Below are positions 10,001 through 20,125 of a DNA stretch of 64,000 nt, in pieces. The position numbers and the translations under genes were made by a program. The notes under the pieces are model-generated. The model was given only the letters and a program-made list of their open reading frames with translations, searched no databases and was not told the DNA's origin. Every line of letters begins with the position of its first letter. Position 1 is the stretch's first letter. Source of the DNA: Dichomitus squalens LYAD-421 SS1 (lineage: Eukaryota > Basidiomycota > Agaricomycetes > Polyporales > Polyporaceae); contig NW_006766924.1 of the NCBI RefSeq assembly GCF_000275845.1, positions 151,603 to 215,602 on the forward strand, given 5' to 3'.

Positions 10001-13000
10001 CGCTACGTCATGCATCACAAAGGCTGGTGCATCCTTGGCATAGATCGAGAGGTCACGGTTGTCTGGTGGGGGCGAAGGGTCGCAGGCACTGTGTAGCAGA
10101 TTCGACCTCATTCATGTTTTTGTAGTCTCACGTAGAATTTGGCAGTCGGAAGATGCTGGCGGTCGGAGCCTTGGATTGGGTGTATCTTGACTTCGTAGAA
10201 GTATGGTTCTTCTTTTACCGGCGAGCGGACGGAAGGAAACGCGATGGCGGGTACAACGCGCCGATGGCTTTTTGTTGAGGGCAGGGGATAACTGCCGGAT
10301 GCGGCTCTGCTTGAATCCGATGAGAATCTGCCTGTCCGTGTTGGCTAAGGAAGAGCTAAAGGCTGGTATGGACCTTGACCATATTCTCGCCAAGAGAGGG
10401 CCAGTCATTTGGCATGAGAGCAACGCCGGAGACGCCAACGTCCGATCGCCATGTGAGCTGGTCATGAACCACCCACCCCCCGCCTACCTTTGCATGCCAA
10501 CCGACTACTCAATTGCCAGGTCTGAGCAATGTGAGCAAATTTACATGACTATGTGCGTATGTAGGGAGGAAATGTGTACAAAAAACTACAGCTCATCTGC
10601 GACGCACGTACCGCGGTCCGCCTGTGCTAAACGGCTCCAGGGCCCATTACTTCTGACACCCGCCAGTCATGGTACGGTCTCAGCGTATAAGGCGATCGCA
10701 AGGGACTGCCGTATGTATGGCTGGGAAGACAGAAGGCAATGGAGGGGACAATGCGCCACAGCGGCGTAGAAACGTACCATTCGAACTCCTTAGCTTCGGC
10801 ACCATTCCTCCAGTGTCGACAGGCCTATGTATGTCTTCGAGACGGGTCTTCCTTCTCGCAGCCCTCGGACATCTGCAGGGGAGCAGAGTATCATGCGAGC
10901 GAAGCGACACGGAGCCTACAACGTCGATCCCCACCTGGTATTGGGACGAATAACGTTTCAACACGATTGCATCCACACGGGGAAGGTTTGCAGATTGCGA
11001 TGGCAATTGTTAGGTCCAGCTAAAGGCCGAACCCGAGGATATGGTCCAGATAGCTGGCAGCGGCAGCCATGAGATCAGGAAAAGGCACCGCGATAGCCTA
11101 AGCCACATCGTCCAAGTACATGCGGGAGACGTCGACTGTCTGCAACGACCTCTCGACGCGAAGGAAGTGATTTGGGTGCATCGTGGGGCCGGTCGCGGTG
11201 GGCTGGACCGAACTGAAGCGGAATTGGGGTTGTGGATGGTTGTAGGACGGGTTCGCGTGAGGTCCCTGATGACGACGGTGAGCGGCCGGCGCCGGACTAG
11301 ATCCCGCCCGCGAGGACGCTTCCACCACCGTTGGCGCACTGCAACATTCGAAGCCCGGGCTCGTTCCAGATGGAGTCGTCCAAAGGTGGGGCTTGCAACG
11401 TATGTATCCAGCTTCAAACGACCGTACATATTGGTCAACACCCGGATACGGCAGCTGTTGCTATGTCTTGCAGATTCCCTCGCTCGTCCGTCGTCTCTCC
11501 TCCGTCTCCCATCTTCCCCTCCGCGATTCTACGCGAGGTACGTCCCGGTCCTCAACGTTCCTGTCTTCTTGCTGGGCATGTGTGGGACGGACACAGGAAC
11601 GGTGAGACCAATCCACTGCTGAAGCTTGTGCTGGGACGCTTTCCATCGCAGTGAAGTGATGCCCGCGCACCGTCTCTCTTTCTGCATACCTTCCAATAAT
11701 GCGAGGTCGGTGAGATGTCCATGGAGCTTGACGTGGAAGAGGATGCCTACCCGGAGTCGCTTCGCTAGAAGGCTCTGGACCACGGCTCCCGTATCAGCGA
11801 GCAGGAACTCGAGTAGGGATGGTAGGACGCCGCCGCACTGGAACAGCCGACCGGTCAAGCCCTTGCGCTTTTCTTCCCTTCATACCGCGCTGTCTCCTAC
11901 AGGTCCCCAATGTCGGGCAACAATCAAAGCACATCATCGTAATGGCGAGAGGACTTACGATGTTGTGGACAAGGCTGCCGCGAAGGCATACGGCTAGCTA
12001 TGAGTCTCTGTCAGTAACTTGACTGCGGGGCATATGTGGTACGCAAATTCTCCCTGTACAGTCCCTCAACGGACCGGACCGGGCTCCGCGAGGACATTTG
12101 CTCCTTGGTGAGTGTCACATCCGAAGGCGCAAGACATCCTATGCAACCGGGGCCCCACTGTACTGGAGCGGCGATCCACAGAGGCGCCACTTTGGGGCGG
12201 GCGGGCCAAAGCGGCAATGCCGGCCCTGGAAGCAACCCGGAGTTGCCCTATTGGTGTTGTGGTATGTCACGAAACAAAGAAACGAGGTCGGTCTATCGTG
12301 TCGAAGGGAAAACCATTCACGAGGTGCACTCCGGGGCAGGATTGATTGAGAGTACGACACCTTTGCACGAACGGACAGCTGCTCTCGCACGCCTGGGCTA
12401 CGAAGAAGTCTGATACACCTAGTGTGGGCTAGGGAATATGCGGTGGACAACCCGTGCGTGCGGATTGGGGGGGAAAGTGCATTATCGGCTGAAATGCTGA
12501 TAGACCATCGTTTGAAGTGCATCCCTAGGACGCACGCGGCCGAACTCACCAATATGAATTGCAGGGGCGACAACGCCTCCACTGTAGAGGACCATGGAAG
12601 AACCGGGGGACACTATAACCCGGGCAGAGCTGGCGGACCCTAGAGACCACCGCGAAAATCTGCGAACGTCCAGAATATGGAGGCAAATCAGCTCAGGTCC
12701 GACGCAGGCGACGCAGTCGGGAGTGTACGAGCGCAGAGAGGTGACTTGGCCGGAGGTGGTGGCTGGGAACAACACAGCGAGCGGTTGAACGAGTTCGCGA
12801 AGACCGCAGGCTTATTCCGGTCATGGTCTCGCCCAACACTGTTGTCAAGGCCTACCACTACCATCGACAGAATCCTCTGGCCCTCTGCACTAATATGTTC
12901 TCATGCTCTGGACATCAGAGAGCCGTTGGATGCTCTGTAACCCCCGCTCATCGTCTCTCGCTTGCCACACCTCTCCGTCTTTTGGCCACTCGACAGACTG

Positions 13001-14417
13001 CCTCCACGGGTATTTCACCCCGTGCGTGCAGAAACTGACTGCTTCCTCTGTATCCTCTGTATTGCCCCTCTACCCTCCCTTGCTTGGTCGGGTGTTCAAA
13101 AACGTTCCAGTAGCGGCTAGAAGAAGGCTCGGCGCCGGTGAAGCATGGTTTGAGTTGGCCCGCAGGTCGCACTATATTCCGCAGCTACGATGGAAGGCCG
13201 ATCGGCCTGGCTTTTGGCTCTGGGCAGCTGGTGAGCCGAGTCCCTCTTGACTCACGGTTTCTGTCTGGTGAAAGTTGTTCCGATGGCTCGCGCTTCGTCC
13301 CACCCCAGCCCACTCGAACTCAAAAGTTCGTGGCCCCTGCATAGGAGCCTGCGCCTCCTCGTGAACTCTCCTCAAGGTGGGGGAGACTCCCAACCCAATG
13401 CCTCCGAAGGGCCCTTGAACCAAGTTTCGACGTTTCCTGCGTCACGATCCCTAAGTCCGCTATTTTCATTTGTCCCAATGCACCATCTCTGCCCGGAGCA
13501 CCGTTGGTCCATTCCTCCGCTGTCCACGCCCCTAGACACCTCATCTATCCGCTACTTCGGTCCATCCGACCACAGCAAACGCGCGCACCGCTGATCTTTC
13601 TCGCCTCATGAAATGCGAGGTGCGCAAGTTTCCTCAGGGTCCTCGCATATTTCCGAGGATCCACCCCCTTGTCTCATCCCAACGTAGAGTTCACTATCGC
13701 TGGCTGTAGCCCTTCCACCTCGTTTCGAATACACCGTTCACCTCGCGGAGTACGCGCCCCAGACTCCAGACGACGTCACCTTCACGGCTGTCGATCCTCC
13801 CCCCCCCGCCTTTAACAAGTGGCGTCCTGCACGCTTGCGTGCACCAGAACAGACTGGCGCACATCCCTGCACTCCCTGCATTCTTTGCAGCTGCACCGCC
13901 GTTGTGCTCACATTTACGCAATCATCTCCAGGGGTCGCTTGGGCCTCGCCTTTGAGCATCCTGGCAGAGCCGAAATTGTATCCAGAGATGTGCGAGTGCC
14001 CAGAACGAATGTAAGGGACTGCACGGAGGGCAGATGATGATGTCGCGACGTCTCTTCGTCCTTCGGTCAACCTGTCTGTTTTGACGTTACGAGCGGCTGT
14101 GGACGCAAACAATTCACTTTTTGAGTGCACAGATGAACCCCACTAATGAGAACGTGCAAGGGGCTGCAAACGATGCATACTCTTCTGTTTGACGTACAGA
14201 TCAATATTACAATTCGCGAAGCGGTCGGGAACGGGAGTCGCGTAGTCTATGGAATACGGGGACACGAGCCGACAGCGTGGAAAGCAAGACATCCAGAAAT
14301 CAAGGACGGAAGCGATACGGAAGGGGCTTGCATGGCGAGCTACTGGACGACGGAGACAATAAACTTCGCTTGCACCCGGCCCTACTCGATCGTCTTGAGG
14401 GGATCAACAACGACCAT
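7029..14417. other. Gene-poor 7.4-kb region, probably decayed sequence
   Basis: Between the dead esterase and the velvet gene no intact gene can be named. Short open frames occur on both strands but none carries a motif I recognise, and their composition looks like shadows or decay. Two stretches look more coding-like than the rest. One is on the minus strand around 7400-7800 with consensus splice signals. The other is on the plus strand around 13694-14010, open for about 100 codons without an ATG. Both are described under findings. No complete terminal repeats of a transposon were found by eye. Confidence 0.4.
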
Positions 14418-15998
14418 TCACGGGGAAATTCCAGGCCAGTCGCCGGAATGCCGGGAGTGTCCAGGAGATGCGCCGAGCTCGTCATTGGGTGGCCACGACG
14501 CCTGACTCTCAGGGCTGCCTGCCGCGCCAGATTCCGGGTCGCTGGGGCGGTTTTTGTTAGTCTTTTTCTTGCGTTCGGACGTCCGAATATTGACATGCAT
14601 GCCGTATAAGGATAGCCGCTAGCATCGCCGGACCGTTAATTCAACGGCCGCAAGGCAGGAGAACAACGAAGGGACGCACCCTCGTGAGTGCGGTTGAGGG
14701 GGCCAGACCGGGGAACGACTTCGACGACCAGATTCTGAAGACTCCTCCAAAGCAGCTGGCGAGAATCGGGGTGGTCGAGGACGCTCCCGGCACATCTGTC
14801 GTCCGTGCGAAGATGCTGAAGACGCGATAGCGGAGGGTGTACGATCCCTCCTGTTGGACAGCAAGGTCCTGTGTTGTGGGGAAGAGGTAAAATCGAACAT
14901 CAATCTCCGCGCATCTTAACAGGCGAGTCGGACGACGACGCACATTGAACACGAAGGCTAGCGTCGGTCTCGAGTTGAATTCCATATTCACAGCACTAGC
15001 CACCCTCGCCCCTGCGAGGAGGTATGTGCAATTGGATGATTCAGTGATGGCGTAATTGCTGAAATAAGCTATGACATGGTCCGATGTCTGCGCGGATGAG
15101 CTGGCTGACTCCTGTACACCCGTAGAACTCAACAGTGCTGTGTAATCCATTGTTGAAGCCTGGGACTGATGCGGTACGGCACAGCGGCGCAAGCGGGCGG
15201 CAACCGTCAATATTCCCGAAGCTTATCAAGGCTCTTGACATACCTGAGGACTGGGACCTTGCCAGAATGACGTCGCCGCGGAGGAGGACCCAGCGCTGCG
15301 CACGAACGAAACATGAGCAAACGCTATTCAAGAGCTTCGGTGAGCGTCCGTACCCCGCCGGGGCATATAGTGGGAACGGCTGGTGCGGAGGACCGCTTTG
15401 GGCAAAGGCACCATATGGAATTGTGTTGGTCGAGACGGGGTTCACAATGATACCAGTCATGGGAGTTGAGCCGAGGTCCCGATTATTGATGCCCTCGGGC
15501 GTCAGCTCATCTGGGATCGGGAAAAGATCAACTTGACAAACGAGGCCAAGGACGAGGGTGTCGCTAGGCCCACGACGGTCAGGCATTAGTGGTTGTGGAC
15601 TAACTGCGTTAGGACTGACTCGTAAGTGGTGATCTCCCTCTCGTACTGCGCCGGAGTACCGAAGTGCACCACCTCGAAGAACCGGACCTGCACAACAGGG
15701 GGTGGGTCGAGCGGCCGCCTGTCCTTCCGAGCGAATCTGTTATGTCGTACGGCCATCAGCACCCTCGGGCCATCTATGTTACACGATAAACATAAGCGCG
15801 CACTTTCTTCCAGCGTCGGCCTTCTGCAGCTCCGTAGTCGCCGTGCGGATAGTTCTCCCCACGAATGGCCCCTGTGAGAATGTGATGGGTAGACCCCCAA
15901 GGCCTGCACCGACAGCAAGTGGGATCTGTAGATAGGTCTCAGCAGCGTTCCGCGCTCTACGGAGGGAGACATACCGGGTACGGCCTCTGATCGGCCAT
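14418..15998 (-). CDS. Velvet-domain regulator
   Basis: Eight exons: 15975-15998, 15804-15925, 15620-15736, 15354-15563, 15244-15295, 14944-15165, 14680-14868 and 14418-14618. Introns are 49-78 nt and phase closes throughout, giving 378 residues. The velvet fold is split by an insert, as in many basidiomycete members. The N-terminal half carries FVGRTIRT, LQKADAGRKFARKDRRPLDP and PPVVQVRFFEV. The C-terminal half carries HVIAYFSNYAITESSNCTYL, GSYTLRYRVFSIF and FRIWSSKSFPGLAPSTALTR. The last exon adds the expected RLSLYGMHVN strand and a basic SERKKK run, possibly nuclear-targeting. Velvet proteins bind DNA and coordinate development with secondary metabolism. Which subfamily (VeA, VelB, VosA or VelC) I cannot decide. 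The insert of about 90 residues is low-complexity (Pro, Ser, Gly). Confidence 0.9.
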
Positions 15999-16711
15999 GT
16001 CGACGAAGGAAATACAGAAGGCTGGAGGGGAGGGATTGAGCGCTGCTGGGCCGAGCAACTTAGAGACGCAGAGGAGTGGGACCTTAAGGGAAACAAGTGG
16101 GAATTGGCCAGTCCTCAAAGTCCTTTCATATGACGGCCATCAGGGCAAATGAGAACCTAGTCTGCTATCCTTCCTAATGCGGAGCGCCGAGCTCGATGTG
16201 AACAGCATTGTTCCATAGAGTGGTTTGCGGAAGAGATTCATGACCGACCGCAATGTTTGTTTGCACGAACTCGAGGCGACAACAATCTTGTACCAACCAT
16301 ACGGCGGAGCTGTCTAAGTGGAGGAGGGAAGTCGGGCTAGAGCAAGTCCTGGTTGGTTTGGAATATCAAAGCCCGACTGTTTGCGCAGGAGAAACGGTGA
16401 CTCGCTCAGAGACAACGCAATGATTGGTCGCCTACAAATGGACCCCGCAAGCGGGTATGTGGAGTAGCACCCGGACCATTAGTTAACGCCGCAGAATTGT
16501 GGTTGAAGGCACCGGACTGACGCACCGAGCGCCAGAGGAAGAAGACTTGCCATTTCCGACCGATCCAGATTGCGTTGGTCCTGTGAAGCACATCTTCGGA
16601 GGAAAAATCGCGACAATTGTGCGCGCCGTCCGTAGAAATTTGTGGATATCCAACTATTCTAGGTATACACATAAACTGCGGCCATACCATGCGGATACAT
16701 GTAGCCAATCT
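15999..16711. other. Spacer between velvet and NIPA genes
   Basis: This 713-bp stretch serves as upstream region of the velvet gene and downstream region of the NIPA gene (both minus strand). Several short frames overlap here but none has a recognisable motif. No TATA box or repeat stands out. Confidence 0.5.
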
Positions 16712-19700
16712 TCAGGTCCGCGCCTTCCCGGCCGGCGCAGCTTCCCAAGCTCCAAACGCATCATCGTCTATGTATGTCGCAGCGTCGGGCCGGGTAAGCG
16801 TCGCGTCCGAATCCGATGATGAGGATGTACGCCTCCTGGCCTCAACTTCGTCGTCATCGTCGTGGTCTTGGGAAAGCATACCGGCTTCTTCGCCTTCTCC
16901 ACGCGATCGCCTCCGGCTTCGCGGCAAGCTTCTCTGACTCGCGTTTGCGTTCGCGGTCAGCGTAAGGGACTTGCCGGACGCTGTGCGCTGGGCCCGAGGA
17001 GAGCTGGGCTGCAAACGAGGTGATCGCGGAGACCGCGGAGAGCGTACACCGCCACTCTCGTCTTCGTCATCGCTCGCGTCGCCGAGCTGCCACATCGCCG
17101 CATCGTCGTGCTCGGCGTCCGCGCCCTGCTGGAGCGCTTCCTCCTCCTCCAGACCGGGAGTGACAAAAGTAGCTTTGGTCGCGCTTCGATGGCCGCGTCC
17201 TCTTGGCGGGTCACCGGATGAGGGTGCCGCAGCCTTGGGCTCTGGCTTCTTGTACGTGAGAAGCACGACCCCGGAGACTAGCACGATCATGGCGCAGAAT
17301 ATGAGGAAAAGGCCCCAAGACGGGTAGGCGTCGACCTCGTCGTTGAAGATCTGTCAGCAAGTAATCGCAAAGTGAGCGAGAACAAAGGCTGACGCTAGGA
17401 TGCGCCGTACCAGAGAATCGAGAAATCTGATAGTGGAACGATTGAGTATAGTTTCCAATGACAGATGGTGATTCGAACGCACCCTAAGCCCGTGTAAACG
17501 CCGTAGAAGACGGGAACGACGAGGGTCGAGTCGTATACGGCAAGGCCCTTGTTCAAGCAGATGATCTGACACACAGCTGTGACAGCTAAGAAGATGAATG
17601 TGAAGATCACCGACGCGTGCCCGAATTGATTTCCGGTGTTCTCATGCGACATGGCGCCGGAGATGAGCTTCACACTGTGGAGGTGATTGTGAGCCGACGA
17701 ATCCTCGCGTTCGATTGGCAACAATTGGTCTACGTACGACGCCTTCGCGAACACCAGTGTCGCCCCCGCAAGTCCGCCACCACAGCATGCCCAGCCAATG
17801 CCGAGCGTCCAGGCTATGCGCTTGTCATTGTGTGCCGCAGTCCACAGTTCGAGCTTCTCCCTCGTCCACATCATCGCGTTGTCCCAAAACGCAAGCACTT
17901 TCCCCGCGAAGGTGGGTGGAGTGATAAGCCCGCCAGCGCGCGCTCGCATGCCCGCAAAAGGCTCCGCTGTCAAGTCGGCACGCGCGGCAAGGACTTGGTC
18001 AAGATGTGAGGTGAAGACGTAAAGGGACAGAAGGGCGAAGAACATGAAGAAGAAATAAGCGAGCCAGTTGCCGCGAGACCATAATTCGGTGAGGTGTTTT
18101 GCATCTGTTTCCGTGGCGAGACCGCTATTGATCGAGCCGAATGCGACGATGCCAATTACGCCGATGATTACTATGATAGTACCCTGTGAGACCATGAGCA
18201 TTTTTGACAGTTACAGATTACAGTCAAAGAGCGACGCACGTATATGTCGGTCTTCGTGACGGGAGTATTAACCAAAAATTTCGCGAACAGGAAGTTGAAA
18301 ATTAAGGATGTGGAGCCCAAAGGTGCGACATATTCTGGGGTCGACTTCAGCTGGGACTCACAAGATGGTAGACGAGAATGACAAACCTGCACGCATGTAC
18401 TCCAGAGCAAGAGTGCTTCCAATCAGCTGCGATAAACTGTATGACACATCAGCATATGTTCCAATTGTCCCGGAGTAAGGAAAAAGGTCGTGCGAGACGG
18501 CTCTGGCGTGAAACCGGAATATGGTTGACAACCGGTCCTCATTATCTTGCCAGGGTCTCTGGCCAGATTGGGACGCACATATCATAGCTATTATGCCTAC
18601 TATTCACTAGCTCATGACAAGCAGGGGGCGAGTTCCCTCATTCGCGTACCATCGCGGGTGAGCTGAGGCACGGATACACTTCCATATTGCGATATGCTCT
18701 GCAAGAAGTGGAGGCTGAGGTCCGGAGGGCCATACGCGGTACCCTTGCAGCCCGAGGAGTATCAATGAAGCCCTGAATTCCTGCGCTGATCCGTCATAGG
18801 AGTGCCAGGCATACTCGAGAGAGGGTGTCCCGAGGACCGGTCTGTGGGAGATGGCGAGAGAACAGGGGCCCGGGCACAACCGACCGAAGAACGCTGCTTC
18901 TCGAAGTCGCTTCTACTTCAAGCAACGCCGTTTCCACCGACTCTTCGACGAACACTCGTTCGAACGGTGTGCAATCATATGGAGAAATGAGCTGTCGCGG
19001 AACGGTCAAAGCTGGCTTCCGACTTCCTAGGCTACTTAAGGTCCTTTCGCAGGCGAATTGGAACCGCTTGTGTAGATAGCTTCGGCATCGCTCCCAGTTC
19101 AGCTATGGCTGAGGTGGGTATCCCGCGCATCGCTTCGGCTGCTAATAATCAACCTGCAATAGGGCGGGTACAATGCATCTACAGGACATAGCAGGCAGAT
19201 TGGGGAGATCCAATCCGGTGCTGAGCCGATTGCGGAAAAAACTCTATGTGACTCCTTTCGCAATCGGTTTAGAACAGGTGATTCGAGCTCCTCTTTGGTG
19301 TTGAACGGGAGAAACGGCGATTCAAAGCCGCCAGCGAGAAGACTCTATTCGCGTACTCGATTTGTGATCGATGATCAGAGAACGGATTGCCCTCCAAAAA
19401 CGAGTACTCTGACCGCCCGTTTGACTGCGAAGGCTGCGTGGCACGGATCCGTATTCGTTCGACCAAACCCGCTCAACAATCCGCATCGCACGAACGTGCT
19501 CAGAAGTATGAAAGAAGTAGAACACTCACATGTATAATAGCATTCCAAGCAGCCATAAGGGTCGTAACCAGTCTTGTCGTCGTGCAGATTTCGGTATTGC
19601 ACTTGTGCGCACCTAGTGCCATCCGTTCAAGGGGCTGCCTAGCTTCAGCGTACGAGCGGAATGAACTCACATGGTCCAGCTTCGTCAAGTTGAGTCCGGC

Positions 19701-19871
19701 AGCATTAAGAATGGATGCCAGAAGGATGATAGCGAGGCCAATGATGAAAGCCACCACGGGGCTGGCATGGTGAGCCGGCACGGAGTCGCTAGGAGGTACT
19801 TCTGGCGTAGCGGTGGCTGTCTGGAGGGCCGAGGTCGCAGTGTCGGAGAAAGAGGTCGTTGAGGCGTCCAT
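16712..19871 (-). CDS. NIPA-type magnesium transporter (DUF803 family)
   Basis: Seven exons: 19671-19871, 19530-19612, 18387-18436, 18240-18334, 17483-18183, 17411-17426 and 16712-17350. All phases close, giving 594 residues. Family signatures run in order: LLASILNAAGLNLTKLDHV (first helix), RPLWLLGMLLYILSQLIGS, YVAPLGSTSLIFNFLFAKFL, YGTIIVIIGVIGIVAFGS, LNKGLAVYDSTLVVPVFYGV and IFNDEVDAYPSWGLFL. About nine membrane segments are followed by a 160-residue acidic, Ser/Arg-rich cytosolic tail. NIPA proteins transport magnesium; localisation here is unknown. Two structural oddities are a 16-nt sixth exon and a second intron of 1093 nt (18437-19529), about 20 times the local norm, containing a block that recurs at 57.5 kb. 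The gene is divergent from the DUF262 gene. Confidence 0.88.
19250..19359 (+). repeat. Block inside the NIPA intron that recurs at 57505-57613
   Basis: About 110 bp, on the strand opposite to the host gene, align by eye with 57505-57613 at roughly three quarters identity. Shared runs include GACTCCTTTCGC, GAACGGG, CGATTCAAA and GACTCTA. Both copies can be read in one frame giving related peptides (DSFRNRFRTGDSSSSLVLNG here, DSFRRRNRTGDPASSLVKNG there), so the block may derive from an exon. A weaker echo (GATTCGCCGGCGAAAAGACT) lies in the oversized third intron of the DUF262 gene near 20660. Confidence 0.6.
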
Positions 19872-20125
19872 GCACACAGTCGCTGGCTGTCGAGCAAGGA
19901 GCACAACGGGGAGGGGTGGGGAACGAGAACGGGTATGACGGTGTCGAGGTTGCGCCGCGAGCCGTCGTCGGCCTTTGCCGCAGTTCCACAGACGCCCACA
20001 CACGAACATCCGCGCCGTGTGGCTGCAACACCTTGGTTTCGTCAATGAATGTATAACTGTGCTTTCTCCATCCCCTCCCTGGCCGTGCGCCGCCTGTCAA
20101 CTCCGACCGCAAGGGTACCTCTGCA
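19872..20125. promoter_or_regulatory. Shared divergent promoter of the NIPA and DUF262 genes
   Basis: Only 254 bp separate the two opposed start codons (19871 minus, 20126 plus), so both core promoters and both 5' untranslated regions must fit here. No TATA box is obvious. Shared control is an inference from spacing. Confidence 0.5.

Noticed and set aside
10203..10769. Plus-strand frame of 188 codons in the gene-poor island
   Set aside because: No motif, poor codon character and overlapping frames on both strands; not supported as a gene.
11098..11328. MYLDDVA on the minus strand, reminiscent of the YVDD box of reverse transcriptases
   Set aside because: No other reverse-transcriptase motif lies around it in any frame; taken as chance.
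16406..16819. Overlapping 100-codon frames on both strands downstream of the NIPA gene
   Set aside because: They overlap the end of the NIPA reading frame and lack any motif.
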